Made by a program: the position numbers and the translations under genes | In this document: piece by piece, positions 39,105 through 49,612 of the stretch | Numbering within the stretch: position 1 is the stretch's first letter | Layout of the letters: each line of letters starts with the position of its first letter | Source: Paraglaciecola sp. T6c | GTDB lineage: Bacteria; Pseudomonadota; Gammaproteobacteria; Enterobacterales; Alteromonadaceae | Length of the DNA: 64,000 nt | NCBI RefSeq assembly: GCF_000014225.1 | Contig: NC_008228.1 | Coordinates: 2,976,001-3,040,000, forward strand | Reading direction: 5' to 3' | Notes under the pieces: model-generated | What the model was told of the DNA's origin: nothing | Database searches by the model: none | What the model saw: the letters and a program-made list of their open reading frames with translations, nothing else

Positions 39105-40571
39105 ATGATTAAAACATCCCCAATTTACAAAAAAGCATTGCTTAGTTTGGCTGTATCGCTTGGTATTATGACGAGCGCTACCGGCTTTGCTGCTAACCAA
39201 AAGAATGCTTTGCCCGAAATAGGTGTCGTTGCTTCAAGTGCCATTAGCTTGGACAAAGAGATGCAAATTGGTGATGTGTTGATGCGTCAACTGCGAGGTC
39301 AGGCCCCTATTATTAATGACCCTCTCCTTGATGAATATATTCAAGATTTGGGTAACCGCTTGGTTGCCCAAGCCGATAATGTTAAATTTCCGTTTGAGTT
39401 TTTCCTACTTAATAATGCCGATATTAACGCGTTTGCTTTTTTCGGCGGTCACGTAGGTGTGCACACAGGTTTGATTTTTAATGCGCGAAACGAGAGTGAA
39501 CTAGCCTCAGTACTCGCCCACGAGGTCAGCCACGTTACCCAGCGGCACATCGCCAGAAGTATCGCCGCACAACAAAAATCGTCACCTTTACAGTTAGCGT
39601 CGGCCTTAGGAGGTATTTTACTTGCTCTAGCCAACCCAGAAGCGGGTATTGCCGCCATTAGTGCGGGCTCCGCTGCATCGGCACAATCCTCAATCAATTA
39701 CACTCGCCAAAATGAAAAAGAGGCGGATAGCATAGGTATTCGCATACTCGCGCAAGCAGGTTTCGACCCAAACGCTGCCGGCGAGTTTTTCGGTACATTA
39801 GTGGAAAAATACCGCTTAAAATCTAAACCACCTGCTTTTTTGTTAACTCACCCCTTGCCTGAATCTAGGGTTGCAGACGCCCGTACACGTGCTGCAAGTT
39901 ATCGCACAGCAAGAGTGGCCCCAAGCTTGAGCTTCCATCTTGCCAAGAGCCGTATTTTAGCGCGGTATTACGCAACGCCCGAATACAACGTCAGTTATTT
40001 TGAAACCAGTTTAGAGCGTGGTAGCTATACGTTTAAAACCGCGTCAGAGTATGGCCTAGCCTTGGCTTACTTAGCAGATAAACAGTACGATAAAGCCCGT
40101 GATCTCATCGATGGTTTGCTAAAGGATGATCCACGTAATTTGTTTTATCTCGATACCTATACAGACATTGCACTTGAGACTGGGCGTGTCCAGGATGCCA
40201 TCGACAAACTCACGACCCAAGCAGTGTTAACACCCCGCAATCGCGTGATCACACTGAATTTAGCCAATGCGTTGGTTAAAAATAAGCAATATGATCGTGC
40301 TGTACGCATATTAAAAGATTACTTATTGGTCGAACCTGACAACATGCTCGCCCATCAAATATTGTCTGACGCTTATGCAGAAAGTCAGAACAAGTTGGAG
40401 ATGCATCAGACCAAAGCTGAAGTCTACGCATTGGCAGCGTCCTATCCTCGCGCCATAGATGAATTACACAGTGCGTATAATTACGCAGGTGCGCAAAACA
40501 TTGAAAAGCAAAGAATACGCGCCCGAATCGAGCAGTTTCGTGAGTTTCAAACGCGTTTAGAGAGTCTTTAA
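39105..40571 (+). CDS. bepA: Beta-barrel assembly-enhancing protease BepA (M48)
   Basis: Periplasmic zinc metalloprotease and chaperone for outer-membrane proteins such as LptD. Signal peptide of about 30 residues ends near GFAANQ. The HEVSH zinc motif is at residues 139-143, followed by the downstream Glu ligand in YTRQNEKEADSIGI. A C-terminal TPR region (about 300-480) holds repeated pairs such as LAYLADKQYDKARDLIDGLL. 488 aa, as in E. coli. Its last 15 bases overlap convergently with the next gene. Confidence 0.95.
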   Translation: MIKTSPIYKKALLSLAVSLGIMTSATGFAANQKNALPEIGVVASSAISLDKEMQIGDVLMRQLRGQAPIINDPLLDEYIQDLGNRLVAQADNVKFPFEFFLLNNADINAFAFFGGHVGVHTGLIFNARNESELASVLAHEVSHVTQRHIARSIAAQQKSSPLQLASALGGILLALANPEAGIAAISAGSAASAQSSINYTRQNEKEADSIGIRILAQAGFDPNAAGEFFGTLVEKYRLKSKPPAFLLTHPLPESRVADARTRAASYRTARVAPSLSFHLAKSRILARYYATPEYNVSYFETSLERGSYTFKTASEYGLALAYLADKQYDKARDLIDGLLKDDPRNLFYLDTYTDIALETGRVQDAIDKLTTQAVLTPRNRVITLNLANALVKNKQYDRAVRILKDYLLVEPDNMLAHQILSDAYAESQNKLEMHQTKAEVYALAASYPRAIDELHSAYNYAGAQNIEKQRIRARIEQFREFQTRLESL

Positions 40572-41027
40572 TATTTCGATAGCGCTGTGCAAGGACGCAG
40601 CGCTTTGTTCACCTAACAATTGTTTTTTAACTTCTCCGTCAGGTCCTATAATAAAAGTAGCGGGCAAGCTGTTTGGTTTTGTCATTGGCAGCGGCTGCTC
40701 AATGCCGGCAATAACCGGGAATTCGATCGCAAATTTTTGTTTTAGCTCGGCTAACTCTTGTGGAGTGACATCATCGAAACTAATCGCAAACAATGGAGTG
40801 TCACCTTCATTTTGTTGATGAAATTTGTTGAGCTCGGGCATTTCTCGTAAACAGGGGGCGCACCAAAGTGCGAAGTAATTGACTACCACCCACTTTCCTT
40901 CGTAGTCACGCCATTGGTGTGAAAGGCCATCATCTGTCGTAAAATCAGTTCTAACCAAAGAATAGCCGTACATTCCCGCCAACAACCCGGCAATAACAAG
41001 CAGCGAAAATAGAAATTTACGTAACAT
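40557..41027 (-). CDS. Membrane-anchored thioredoxin-like (TlpA/ResA) protein
   Basis: Protein of 156 aa with an N-terminal hydrophobic segment (KFLFSLLVIAGLLAGMYGYSL) and a thioredoxin fold with active site WCAPC (about residues 56-60), preceded by WVVVNYFALW and followed by the cis-Pro region LPATFIIGPDGEVKK. Likely faces the periplasm, reducing or exchanging disulfides, for example in cytochrome c maturation; the partner is not known. Convergent with bepA, overlapping it by 15 nt, and divergent from arsC-like. Confidence 0.85.
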   Translation of the reverse strand: MLRKFLFSLLVIAGLLAGMYGYSLVRTDFTTDDGLSHQWRDYEGKWVVVNYFALWCAPCLREMPELNKFHQQNEGDTPLFAISFDDVTPQELAELKQKFAIEFPVIAGIEQPLPMTKPNSLPATFIIGPDGEVKKQLLGEQSAASLHSAIEILKTL

Positions 41028-41105
41028 TGTACAGCCTTCCCTTTTACCAATGAGAGCGAAACGATAGAATAACGATATTCATTGCAGATAACAGTAGAAT
41101 TTACC

Positions 41106-41477
41106 ATGTCGAAGCTGACCATACTACACAACCCACGTTGTTCAAAGAGCCGCCAAACGCTTCAATTATTAATTGATAGTGGCCAGCAACCCAAGGTTAT
41201 CGAATACCTTAAAAATCCGCCGAGCGTAGAAGAACTACAGGCTATTTTGTTGATGCTAGGTATGTCAGATCCTCGCTCCCTAATGCGTAAAAAAGAACCT
41301 GAATACAAAGCGCTAAACATAGACAGTGACAATATATCACCTGACGAACTGCTCACGGTTATGCACGTTACCCCCAAGCTTATTGAGCGCCCAATTGTGA
41401 TAAAAGGTGCGTTAGATGACCGAGAAAGCTTAGCCGCAATCGGCCGCCCGCCAGAGAATGTGCTTAAGCTACTATGA
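41106..41477 (+). CDS. ArsC-family reductase (YfgD-like)
   Basis: Protein of 123 aa in the ArsC/Spx glutaredoxin-like family. The N-terminus LTILHNPRCSKSRQTLQLL has the catalytic Cys after the HNPRCSKS loop; arsenate-type Arg residues are present later (LIERPIVIKG, with FAIGRPPENV-like AAIGRPPENVLKLL). In E. coli the gene next to bepA is yfgD, of this family. No ars operon is present, so arsenate resistance is not certain. Start is ATG 41106; a longer frame from 41082 is rejected. Its TGA overlaps the wrbA ATG. Confidence 0.88.
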   Translation: MSKLTILHNPRCSKSRQTLQLLIDSGQQPKVIEYLKNPPSVEELQAILLMLGMSDPRSLMRKKEPEYKALNIDSDNISPDELLTVMHVTPKLIERPIVIKGALDDRESLAAIGRPPENVLKLL

Positions 41478-42070
41478 GCAAGCATATTCTCGTTTTATAT
41501 TACAGCCGACACGGCGCCACCAAAGCGATGGCAAACCGAATTGCCCAAGGTGTAGAATCAAAGGGGATGCAAGCGAAGATTCGTACTGTACCTGAAATCT
41601 CTAACGGAATTGATTTCAGCCAAGCCAGCGTGCCAGATGATGGTGACCTATTTGTACAAAAAGATGACTTGAAGACGTGTGCAGGATTAGCGTTAGGCAG
41701 CCCTACCCGTTTTGGTAACATGGCCTCTGCGTTAAAATATTTTATCGATAGTACCAGCAGTCAATGGTTGTCCGGTGCGCTGGTCGATAAACCGGCGACT
41801 GTATTCACCTCAACAGGAAGTATGCACGGCGGGCAAGAGAGTACGTTGCTCAGTATGATGCTACCGCTACTACATCACGGCATGGTCATTGTAGGGTTAC
41901 CTTATACTCACCCTGAACTACATAGTACCACCACAGGCGGCAGTCCTTATGGTGCAACCCATTATGCCCATGGCGATAAAGGCAGCAAACTCAGTGATGA
42001 TGAACGCGCACTGTGTTTTGCTCAAGGACAGCGCTTGGCGGTTATCGCACACAAGTTAACATCTCAATAG
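41474..42070 (+). CDS. wrbA: NAD(P)H:quinone oxidoreductase WrbA
   Basis: Flavodoxin-fold FMN enzyme of 198 aa reducing quinones by two electrons. FMN-phosphate loop LYYSRHGATKAMANRIAQG, then GSPTRFGNMASALKYFIDST, TGSMHGGQESTLLS and the LPYTHPEL region of WrbA. It overlaps the arsC-like stop by 4 nt (ATGA), so the two are translationally coupled, and DUF2069 follows after 21 nt. Confidence 0.93.
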   Translation: MSKHILVLYYSRHGATKAMANRIAQGVESKGMQAKIRTVPEISNGIDFSQASVPDDGDLFVQKDDLKTCAGLALGSPTRFGNMASALKYFIDSTSSQWLSGALVDKPATVFTSTGSMHGGQESTLLSMMLPLLHHGMVIVGLPYTHPELHSTTTGGSPYGATHYAHGDKGSKLSDDERALCFAQGQRLAVIAHKLTSQ

Positions 42071-42091
42071 TTATTAAAACCAGGACACCAC

Positions 42092-42520
42092 ATGACCTTA
42101 AACACCCAATTCTACAAACGCCTTGCTTTAGGCAGTTACTTTTTGTTAATTGCTTGGCTGATCGTTTGGCACTTCTTTCTCACAATAGATAAAAACACGT
42201 CAACACTGTTTACCTTATTGCTGTGGATTATCCCTATTCTGTTGCCGATACGTGGATTGCTCGCTGGCAAACCATACACATATGCATGGACTAATTTTAT
42301 CGTCATGTATTATTTATTGCATGGTTTGACCGCTGTATACGCCGTAGAGGGTGAACAGATCTACGCTGCTATAGAGATATTATTGTGCGTTGGTTTGTTT
42401 ACTGGCTGTAGCTTTTACGCTCGATTACGTGGAAGAGAGCTCGGCACCGGCATTAGAAAATTAAAAGAAGAATTACTGGAAGAAAAAGAAGCATTTGAAG
42501 CGCGCAAAAACAATCGTTAA
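42092..42520 (+). CDS. DUF2069 membrane protein
   Basis: 142-aa protein with three to four hydrophobic segments (LALGSYFLLIAWLIVWHFFL, TLFTLLLWIIPILLPI and a later pair) and a charged C-terminal tail (KLKEELLEEKEAFEARK). Matches the DUF2069 family, of unknown function, often found beside wrbA and hda in gammaproteobacteria. Its last codon overlaps the hda stop in the convergent orientation. Confidence 0.85.
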   Translation: MTLNTQFYKRLALGSYFLLIAWLIVWHFFLTIDKNTSTLFTLLLWIIPILLPIRGLLAGKPYTYAWTNFIVMYYLLHGLTAVYAVEGEQIYAAIEILLCVGLFTGCSFYARLRGRELGTGIRKLKEELLEEKEAFEARKNNR

Positions 42521-43230
42521 TTGAGATTAAGCGCCTCTTTTACAAATGGGATGGTCAGCTTTCTTTGCTGTTGTAAAGACAGCTGATCTAATTTATCTAA
42601 TGTATTCATCAGCGATGGCATATCGCGCTGCCAATGATTCACCAGATACATAGCGACTTTCTCTGGCATTACCAAACCTCTTTGCCTCGCCCGCGTTAAA
42701 AGCGCCACACATCGCCCCTCATCACTTAAACTGGCTAGCGTGAAACTCACCCCCCAAGCTAAACGAGATGCTAAGTCTGCTAGTTGCAGGTTTAAAGACG
42801 TGGGCCCACCGTTAGCGCACACGACAACATGACTGCGCCCTAGCTCTTTGACTCTATTTAACAAATCAAATACCGCTATTTGCCATGTTTGTGAATCCTG
42901 CAGTGCATCTGCGTCGTCTAAACAAATGAGTTGGCTGTGCTCGAGGCCGTCAAGCACTTCAGGGGAGTATTGCTGTTTATCTTTAAAACTAAGATACACC
43001 GCACTGACATTCGCCGATTGAGCTTTGTGACATAAAGAGTAAAGAAGATGACTTTTACCTACACCGTGATCGCCACTGACAAACGTTAGCCAAGGTTGAT
43101 TTTTGGTATTCAACGTTTTGTTGAGCAAGCTTTTGAGCCGGTGAACCAAGTGCAAGTTTTCGCCAACAATAAAACTATCAAATGTTTCTGTATCGCGTAA
43201 ATTCACGGCTAAAGACAATTGCTTGCTCAT
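42517..43230 (-). CDS. hda: DnaA regulatory inactivator Hda
   Basis: AAA+ protein that, with the beta clamp, promotes hydrolysis of DnaA-ATP (RIDA). The N-terminal clamp-binding motif QLSLAV is near residue 4, Walker A GDHGVGKSHLLYSL follows, and Walker B LICLDDADALQ. Length 237 aa. It sits one base into the end of the DUF2066 gene and converges on DUF2069. Confidence 0.94.
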   Translation of the reverse strand: MSKQLSLAVNLRDTETFDSFIVGENLHLVHRLKSLLNKTLNTKNQPWLTFVSGDHGVGKSHLLYSLCHKAQSANVSAVYLSFKDKQQYSPEVLDGLEHSQLICLDDADALQDSQTWQIAVFDLLNRVKELGRSHVVVCANGGPTSLNLQLADLASRLAWGVSFTLASLSDEGRCVALLTRARQRGLVMPEKVAMYLVNHWQRDMPSLMNTLDKLDQLSLQQQRKLTIPFVKEALNLN

Positions 43231-44342
43231 TATAGTTTCCAGAAATACTCCAACTTTTGCTTATCCAGCTCGAAGCGATTCACAGGAGAAATTCGGTTAT
43301 CTAAGCTCATTGCATCTATGAGGTTGTCTACCTCGCCTAACAAGCTTAGTTCGAACTTCGCCACTTGGCCGTTTTGACTCACTAAACTGGCTGAACTTAC
43401 GACACTTAGACTATTAAAAAACGTTAATATTTCTCCGTATTGTCTAAGGCTACTTAAGTTATTTATGGTGACTATGGTCCGCATAGCAGCTGGATCGAAA
43501 CGGCTAAAATCAATTGCGTATTTGTTCGCTAGGTTGTCAGCCATACCTTCGATAACCGCACTGACCACTTGCTCTTGATCTGCTCCTGAAACAGTTCCAA
43601 CGCTTGTGCTTCCCGCTTCCAGTAACGTCCAATCGGCTCGCCAAGCAACATCAACACCTTGAGCACTGCCTTGCTCATCATTTTCTTCAGCATCGTTGTT
43701 TTCTAATTGGTAGATCCTGGCTGAAAGGACATTTTCCACGCCGTAACGCTTGCTTGCCTGAGCGAGTTGATGCACAAAGCCGCCCCATACATCATAGATA
43801 CTGATATTTTGCATATCATCTAAATCTAATAATGGTTGAACAATCTCGACCCCTCTGCGTTTTGCCACCTTTTGCGCAGCAACAAACAATTCTTGATGAC
43901 CGCCTTCAGAGACCAACTCACGACGACCGTTAGGCTCCTTAATCGCCAACCATAATATGGTTTCTGGGCGGAGCTTATCCCAAATTCGATAACCTGAATC
44001 ACGTAATTGCTTATCTACTTTTTCCTGATCAAAGTTTACCGCAAGATACAAATGCTCAGGAGTTTGCTCAAACCGATAAGTGCGTAAGTAACGTTTCGCT
44101 TGCTTAAGCTGTTGCTTGATTTGAGGGTCATTCAACAAAGTCGAATTACCACTGACCTTCACAAATACATCTTGTAGACCATCGCGTATGGCCGCATTCT
44201 GCGTGGCCGTTGATTGGTCTGCAACCTCAACTTGCGCATTGTATAATCCTTCAATGACACCCGCATTAGCACTCGCTAAAAAACATAATGTCAGACAAAA
44301 AATAAGGTGCAATCGAGCTACAATAGCGACGCCTTTGAACAT
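43230..44342 (-). CDS. DUF2066 protein
   Basis: 370-aa protein with an N-terminal signal peptide (LHLIFCLTLCFLASANA) and a region GLYNAQVEVADQSTATQNAAIRDGLQDVFVKVSGN typical of DUF2066. Periplasmic by prediction; function unknown. It shares one base with hda (TAATG) and is divergent from purM, a recurrent neighbourhood: DUF2066-hda on one side and purM-purN on the other. Confidence 0.85.
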   Translation of the reverse strand: MFKGVAIVARLHLIFCLTLCFLASANAGVIEGLYNAQVEVADQSTATQNAAIRDGLQDVFVKVSGNSTLLNDPQIKQQLKQAKRYLRTYRFEQTPEHLYLAVNFDQEKVDKQLRDSGYRIWDKLRPETILWLAIKEPNGRRELVSEGGHQELFVAAQKVAKRRGVEIVQPLLDLDDMQNISIYDVWGGFVHQLAQASKRYGVENVLSARIYQLENNDAEENDEQGSAQGVDVAWRADWTLLEAGSTSVGTVSGADQEQVVSAVIEGMADNLANKYAIDFSRFDPAAMRTIVTINNLSSLRQYGEILTFFNSLSVVSSASLVSQNGQVAKFELSLLGEVDNLIDAMSLDNRISPVNRFELDKQKLEYFWKL

Positions 44343-44528
44343 TTATCAACTTCACTCCAGAGTAGAAAGGCCCTATTGTCATTGATTTAAGTAGAAATTT
44401 CATCATTTGTTTCACCCTAGTTAATTTCCCCTTGGGCAAAATTGAGTAGATTATCTGTACCTTTTGCCATTCTGAACTGATAAAATCTGCGCTCATTTTT
44501 GGACCCTCACCCTCAAATAGGTAATTAC

Positions 44529-45566
44529 GTGACCGATAATAAACCCTCCTTAAGCTATAAAGACGCAGGTGTCGACATCGATGCGGGCAATGAACTTGTC
44601 GAAAGAATCAAATCTGTAAGCAAGAAAACACATCGCCCTGAAGTCAGAGGAGGTTTAGGTGGTTTCGGCGCGCTTTGCTCACTTCCAACTAAATATAAAG
44701 AGCCGCTGCTCGTTTCAGGCACCGATGGCGTAGGTACTAAACTGCGTTTAGCCATGGATTTAGAGCAACATGATGGCATCGGCATCGACCTAGTCGCAAT
44801 GTGCGTCAATGATCTAATCGTTCAAGGTGCTGAGCCGTTATTTTTCTTAGACTATTACGCTACTGGCAAGCTTGATGTTGATACCGCAGCCAAAGTGGTC
44901 ACAGGTATAGGCAAGGGTTGCGAATTATCGGGTTGCGCATTAATCGGTGGCGAAACCGCTGAAATGCCAGGTATGTATCACGGTAACGATTATGACGTTG
45001 CAGGTTTCTGTGTCGGCGTTGTAGAAGCTGCCGACGTAATTGATGGAAGCCGTGTAAAAGCAGGAAATGTGTTAATTGCGCTGGGCTCTTCTGGCCCACA
45101 CTCTAACGGTTACTCCTTGGTGCGTAAGATACTCGAAGTATCAGGTTGTGAGGCCAGTGAAGTATTTGATGGTAAGCCATTATCAGAGCATTTGCTCGAA
45201 CCTACACGCATTTATGTAAAGTCAGTCCTTCATTTATTAGAGAGTGTACAGGTGAATGCAATTACCCATATCACTGGTGGTGGTTTTTGGGAAAACATTC
45301 CTCGTGTATTACCTCAAGGCACAAAAGCCGTTATCGACGAAAGTAGCTGGCAGTGGCCAAGTATATTCAACTGGCTGCAAGAAAATGGCAATGTAACCAC
45401 ACACGAAATGTACCGTACTTTTAACTGTGGCGTAGGTTTGATGATAGCGCTTGAAGCGGACAAAGCCGACGAAGCGATCGCGATCCTAAAAAGCCAAGGC
45501 GAAAATGTATGGCAAATTGGCCATATTGAAGACAGCAGTGATAACAATCAGGTTGAGATTAAATAG
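44529..45566 (+). CDS. purM: Phosphoribosylformylglycinamidine cyclo-ligase
   Basis: AIR synthetase of purine biosynthesis. The frame starts with a GTG at 44529, giving 345 aa and [20 protein letters not shown], which matches E. coli; the TTG-initiated extension is rejected. Conserved parts: [33 protein letters not shown] and [15 protein letters not shown]-containing AATAGG precedes the GTG. Its TAG overlaps the purN GTG, giving the usual purMN operon. Confidence 0.96.
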   Translation: MTDNKPSLSYKDAGVDIDAGNELVERIKSVSKKTHRPEVRGGLGGFGALCSLPTKYKEPLLVSGTDGVGTKLRLAMDLEQHDGIGIDLVAMCVNDLIVQGAEPLFFLDYYATGKLDVDTAAKVVTGIGKGCELSGCALIGGETAEMPGMYHGNDYDVAGFCVGVVEAADVIDGSRVKAGNVLIALGSSGPHSNGYSLVRKILEVSGCEASEVFDGKPLSEHLLEPTRIYVKSVLHLLESVQVNAITHITGGGFWENIPRVLPQGTKAVIDESSWQWPSIFNWLQENGNVTTHEMYRTFNCGVGLMIALEADKADEAIAILKSQGENVWQIGHIEDSSDNNQVEIK

Positions 45567-46222
45567 TGACAGTCAATACCGATATCACAAAAATCGTAGT
45601 GCTGATTTCCGGTAACGGGTCAAACTTACAAGCCTTGATTGATGATATAGCCGAGCAAAAAATAACGGCGCAAATTGTTGCCGTTATTTCCAACAAAGCC
45701 GATGCCTACGGTTTAGAGCGCGCGTCTCAGGCGAATATCCCTCATCATGTTGTAAGTCACAAAGATTACGCAACACGTGATGAATACGATGCCCAATTAC
45801 ACAGCACTATTGCAAGTTTTTCGCCTGATCTGGTTGTATTAGCCGGATTCATGCGCATATTAACTCCTTGGTTTGTTGAGCAATTTACGGGTAAGATGTT
45901 AAACATTCATCCATCTTTATTGCCAAAATATAAAGGTTTAGACACGCATCAACGAGCCATAGATGCTAAAGATGAAGAACACGGCGCTTCGGTACACTTT
46001 GTTACCCCCGAGCTAGACGGCGGACCGGTTGTATTGCAATCCAAAGTGCCTGTTTTTGCCGATGAAAATGCCTCACAACTTGCCTCAAGGGTGCAAGAAC
46101 AAGAGCGCCAAATGTATCCATTAGTTGTCCGTTGGTTCTGCCAAAAAAGACTGCTAATGCTTAATAATAAGGCTTATTTAGATGGAAACGAGATACCAAT
46201 CACGGGTTACGCAGCTGATTAG
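45566..46222 (+). CDS. purN: Phosphoribosylglycinamide formyltransferase (GART)
   Basis: Transfers the formyl group from 10-formyl-THF to GAR. It has LISGNGSNLQALIDDI, catalytic Asn/His in MLNIHPSLLPKYKGL, and Asp in TPELDGGPVVLQSK. 218 aa with GTG start overlapping purM by one base. The end overlaps the DUF3108 gene by 41 nt in another frame, which indicates tight coupling. Confidence 0.96.
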   Translation: MTVNTDITKIVVLISGNGSNLQALIDDIAEQKITAQIVAVISNKADAYGLERASQANIPHHVVSHKDYATRDEYDAQLHSTIASFSPDLVVLAGFMRILTPWFVEQFTGKMLNIHPSLLPKYKGLDTHQRAIDAKDEEHGASVHFVTPELDGGPVVLQSKVPVFADENASQLASRVQEQERQMYPLVVRWFCQKRLLMLNNKAYLDGNEIPITGYAAD

Positions 46223-46907
46223 CAAACGTTGGCTAGTGGGCCTTTTATGCATAATAGGATCCGTGGCTCAAGCTACTGCTCTACCCACATTTGATGCCGA
46301 GTACACCGCATTTCGTTACGGTAAAAAGTTAGGTTATGCCTTGCTCAGCGTTGAAAATGTAGATGATGAAACCTATCGCATGGAATATCACTCGAAGGTT
46401 TCCTTGTTCTTCTTATCTGATAAGCGTACTGAAATAAGTGATTTTGCTTTTATTGACGATAAAATAGTGCCGAAAAATTATCGGTATAGTCGTACAGGCA
46501 CTGGCAGCAATAAAAGTATCAAAGTTGTTTTCGATGCAGGCAAAGAAAAGATATTCATCGATAAAGAGCCTGGAATTGACTGGCAAGATCAGTTTGACAA
46601 CCAGCTTTATCGGTTGGATTTGCAACAGAAGCTTGCTCAAGGTCAGAAGGAGTTTAGTTACCAAGTAATTAACTATCGCGGTCAAGAGCGGGATTACCAT
46701 TTAAAAGTCATGGGGACTGAGCAGCTAACGTTGCCTTACGGTATGCTCGAAGGTATAAAAGTTGAAATTGTTCGTCATAACTCAACACGAGAGACCTTCG
46801 CATGGTTTTCACCACAGCTGAATTACCAGCTCGTACGCTTGCAACAGTTCAAAGACGATAAAGAACAAGGTGACATTCAATTAAAGACCTTTACCGCCAC
46901 TCAATAG
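46182..46907 (+). CDS. DUF3108 periplasmic protein
   Basis: 241-aa protein with an N-terminal signal (SKRWLVGLLCIIGSVAQATA) and a beta-rich DUF3108 region (AFRYGKKLGYALLSVENVDD, then FLSDKRTEISDFAFIDDKIVP and LPYGMLEGIKVEIVRHN). Function unknown. It follows purN in many gammaproteobacteria. It overlaps purN by 41 nt; no alternative start has better support. Confidence 0.85.
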   Translation: METRYQSRVTQLISKRWLVGLLCIIGSVAQATALPTFDAEYTAFRYGKKLGYALLSVENVDDETYRMEYHSKVSLFFLSDKRTEISDFAFIDDKIVPKNYRYSRTGTGSNKSIKVVFDAGKEKIFIDKEPGIDWQDQFDNQLYRLDLQQKLAQGQKEFSYQVINYRGQERDYHLKVMGTEQLTLPYGMLEGIKVEIVRHNSTRETFAWFSPQLNYQLVRLQQFKDDKEQGDIQLKTFTATQ

Positions 46908-46917
46908 TAAAATAAAA

Positions 46918-46944
46918 ATACAGTGACTCATTTGAGTCACTGTT
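46918..46944 (+). terminator. Weak hairpin after DUF3108 gene
   Basis: Perfect ACAGTGACTCA/TGAGTCACTGT stem with a TT loop, about 11 nt after the stop. The T-tract is poor in the plus direction (TGTTGCC). It is better in the minus direction, so its role as a terminator is uncertain. Confidence 0.5.
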
Positions 46945-47079
46945 GCCGTTCAATCATCCCCTGCCCTTGTTATCCATTACCCTGCTAGATAATCAACCAT
47001 CAACTAAAACATTAACCAAATAGTGACAATTGGCGTAAGCTAAGACTTGATATTGTGTTGGCAAAATACTACTCTGACA

Positions 47080-47096
47080 CTCTGGTCTGACCTCTA
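47080..47096. promoter_or_regulatory. Candidate FadR operator upstream of fadE
   Basis: The sequence CTCTGGTCTGACCTCTA is close to the FadR consensus (core CTGGTC-N-GACC), ending about 14 nt before the fadE start. The position just upstream of the start suggests repression of fadE released by long-chain acyl-CoA, as in E. coli. The fadR gene itself is not in the window. Confidence 0.6.
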
Positions 47097-47110
47097 CATC
47101 TGGAGTCTTT

Positions 47111-49576
47111 ATGCAAACGTTATTATGGACACTTATTATTATCGCCACCCTTGGTGCGGCGAGCTACTTTAGAATGAAACTGATGAATGCCACTATCGCA
47201 GTGGCGGTTGCTATGTTGCTTGGCAGCATATTTGGCCCTGTGGGCGGAATCGCTTGGCTGGTATTTTTAATCATTGCTATTCCACTGAACGTGGACTCTT
47301 TACGTAAGAAATATCTTACAGCTCCGATTTTAGATACCTACAAAAAAATTATGCCTGAGATGTCAAGCACCGAGCGCGATGCCATCGACGCCGGTACAGT
47401 GTGGTGGGACGGTGAAATTTTCAGCGGCAACCCGAATTGGCAAGCGTTACATAGTATCCCGCAAGCACGCTTGACTGCAGAAGAACGCGAGTTTTTAGAT
47501 GGTCCAGTTGCGCAAGTATGCGAAATGGTCAGTGATTGGGATATTACTCATAAAGACACAGACTTGACGCCTGAAGTATGGCAATTTCTCAAAGATAATA
47601 AGTTCTTTGCGATGATCATCAAAAAGCAATACGGTGGCCTTGAGTTCTCAGCCTATGCGCAATCCCGTGTGTTACAGAAATTGTCGGGCGTCAGTGCGGT
47701 ATTATCTACCACCGTTGGTGTACCAAACTCCTTAGGTCCAGGTGAATTACTTCAGCACTATGGAACCAAAGAACAACAGGACCATTACTTGCCTCGCCTT
47801 GCAACAGGTGAAGAAATTCCCTGTTTCGCGTTAACAGGCCCAGAGGCAGGTTCAGATGCTGGCTCGCTGCCTGACAGCGGTATTGTGTGCAAAGGCGAGT
47901 GGGAAGGCAAAGAAGTCATTGGCCTGCGCTTAACATTTGATAAGCGATACATCACCCTTGCACCAGTCGCCACGGTTATCGGTCTTGCATTTAAAATGTA
48001 TGACCCTGAAGGACTGGTAGGCGACAAAAAAGATATTGGTATTACATGCGCCCTACTACCACGCGATACCAAGGGGATGGAAATCGGTAATCGTCATTTC
48101 CCTCTTAACGTTCCATTTCAAAATGGTCCCATCCGCGGAAACGATATATTCGTCCCGCTTGATTACATCATTGGCGGCGTAGAAATGGCCGGTCAAGGCT
48201 GGCGTATGCTGGTTGAATGTTTATCCGTCGGTCGTTGTATTACGCTACCTTCAGCATCGGCAGGAGGGGCGAAAAGTATCGCTCTGGCTACAGGGGCCTA
48301 CGCGCGTATACGCCGTCAATTTAAAATGCCTGTCGGTAAGATGGAAGGCGTAGAAGAAATGCTAGCCAGTATTGGCGGTAACGCTTATTTGATGGATGCC
48401 GTCACTAGCTTGACGACTAAAGCCGTAGATTTAGGTGAGAAACCGTCAGTTGTATCAGCGATTTGTAAATACCACTTAACCGAAAAAATGCGCCAGTTAG
48501 TTAATGACGCTATGGACGTACATGGTGGTAAAGGCGTTATGCTTGGGCCAAATAATTATTTGGGTCGAGGTTATCAAGGTGCGCCTATCGCCATCACGGT
48601 AGAAGGTGCCAATATTCTTACTCGTAATATGATGATATATGGCCAAGGCGCTATGCGTAGTCACCCTTTCGTGCTTAAAGAGCTTTATGCGGCAAGTCAT
48701 GAGGACAAAGAGCAAGGCTTGAACGAGTTTGACGATGCGGTATTTGGTCACATCGGCTTCGCCATCAGTAACACATTCAGAAGTATTTGGTTCTCTCTCA
48801 CAGGGGCACGCCTGGCGGGTGCACCTTTCGATGATGAAACTGCTGGCTACTATCGTTCATTGCAACGCTACAGCAGCAACTTGGCCTTGTTGTCTGATGT
48901 TTCTATGGCCGTGCTCGGCGGTGAACTGAAACGCCGTGAACGTATATCAGCCCGTTTAGGTGATGTGTTAAGCCATATCTATTTAGCCTCTGCAGTACTG
49001 AAACGCTATGATGACCAAGGCCGTTTGAAGGAAGATTTGCCTTTAGTACATTGGGCCATGCAAGACACCTTGTTCAAGCTAGAAACAGCCCTAATCGAAT
49101 TGTTCGAGAACTTCCCATCGGCAGTTTTGGGCGGGATGTTAAAAGGAATCATCATGCCGTTCGGCCGTTCATACCGTCGTCCTTCGGATAAAATAGAACA
49201 TAAAATTGCAGCTATTTTGCAAAGCCATAATCCCTCACGAACCCGTTTGGGCGAAGGGCAACATTTCGGTGGGAAAGATTGCTTGATGGGTGATTTAGAA
49301 CAGACACTGAAAGATGTGCTTGCAAGTGAGCCCGTGTTCGACAAAGTGTGTAAGGCAGCCAAAGAGCGTTACCCTTTCACTGGTCTTGACGTTATTGCAC
49401 AAAAAGGACTAGAACTAGGCGTAATCACTGAACAAGAAGCTGAATTACTTGCCCGCACGGAAGCAGGCCGCTTACGTACAATCAATGTGGATGATTTTGA
49501 CCCGAAAGAGTTGATCGCCAATACACAGGCCGCCAAGCCTAAACGTCGTACAACTAAGTCTTCAGAGGCCGCTTAG
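47111..49576 (+). CDS. fadE: Acyl-CoA dehydrogenase FadE
   Basis: First step of aerobic beta-oxidation of long acyl-CoAs, FAD-dependent. N-terminal hydrophobic segments (about residues 1-60) are followed by the acyl-CoA dehydrogenase core: [38 protein letters not shown] and [18 protein letters not shown], which carries the FAD/substrate loops of this family. 821 aa, close to E. coli FadE (814). A T/C-rich leader with GGAGTC stands before the ATG, and a terminator follows. Confidence 0.96.
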   Translation: MQTLLWTLIIIATLGAASYFRMKLMNATIAVAVAMLLGSIFGPVGGIAWLVFLIIAIPLNVDSLRKKYLTAPILDTYKKIMPEMSSTERDAIDAGTVWWDGEIFSGNPNWQALHSIPQARLTAEEREFLDGPVAQVCEMVSDWDITHKDTDLTPEVWQFLKDNKFFAMIIKKQYGGLEFSAYAQSRVLQKLSGVSAVLSTTVGVPNSLGPGELLQHYGTKEQQDHYLPRLATGEEIPCFALTGPEAGSDAGSLPDSGIVCKGEWEGKEVIGLRLTFDKRYITLAPVATVIGLAFKMYDPEGLVGDKKDIGITCALLPRDTKGMEIGNRHFPLNVPFQNGPIRGNDIFVPLDYIIGGVEMAGQGWRMLVECLSVGRCITLPSASAGGAKSIALATGAYARIRRQFKMPVGKMEGVEEMLASIGGNAYLMDAVTSLTTKAVDLGEKPSVVSAICKYHLTEKMRQLVNDAMDVHGGKGVMLGPNNYLGRGYQGAPIAITVEGANILTRNMMIYGQGAMRSHPFVLKELYAASHEDKEQGLNEFDDAVFGHIGFAISNTFRSIWFSLTGARLAGAPFDDETAGYYRSLQRYSSNLALLSDVSMAVLGGELKRRERISARLGDVLSHIYLASAVLKRYDDQGRLKEDLPLVHWAMQDTLFKLETALIELFENFPSAVLGGMLKGIIMPFGRSYRRPSDKIEHKIAAILQSHNPSRTRLGEGQHFGGKDCLMGDLEQTLKDVLASEPVFDKVCKAAKERYPFTGLDVIAQKGLELGVITEQEAELLARTEAGRLRTINVDDFDPKELIANTQAAKPKRRTTKSSEAA

Positions 49577-49612
49577 TGCTCATCGCTTTAGGATGACAGC
49601 CCACTAATGAAA

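Noticed and set aside
44343-44528. PurR box before purM
   Set aside because: No match to ACGCAAACGTTTGCGT-type palindromes was found in the purM-DUF2066 spacer.
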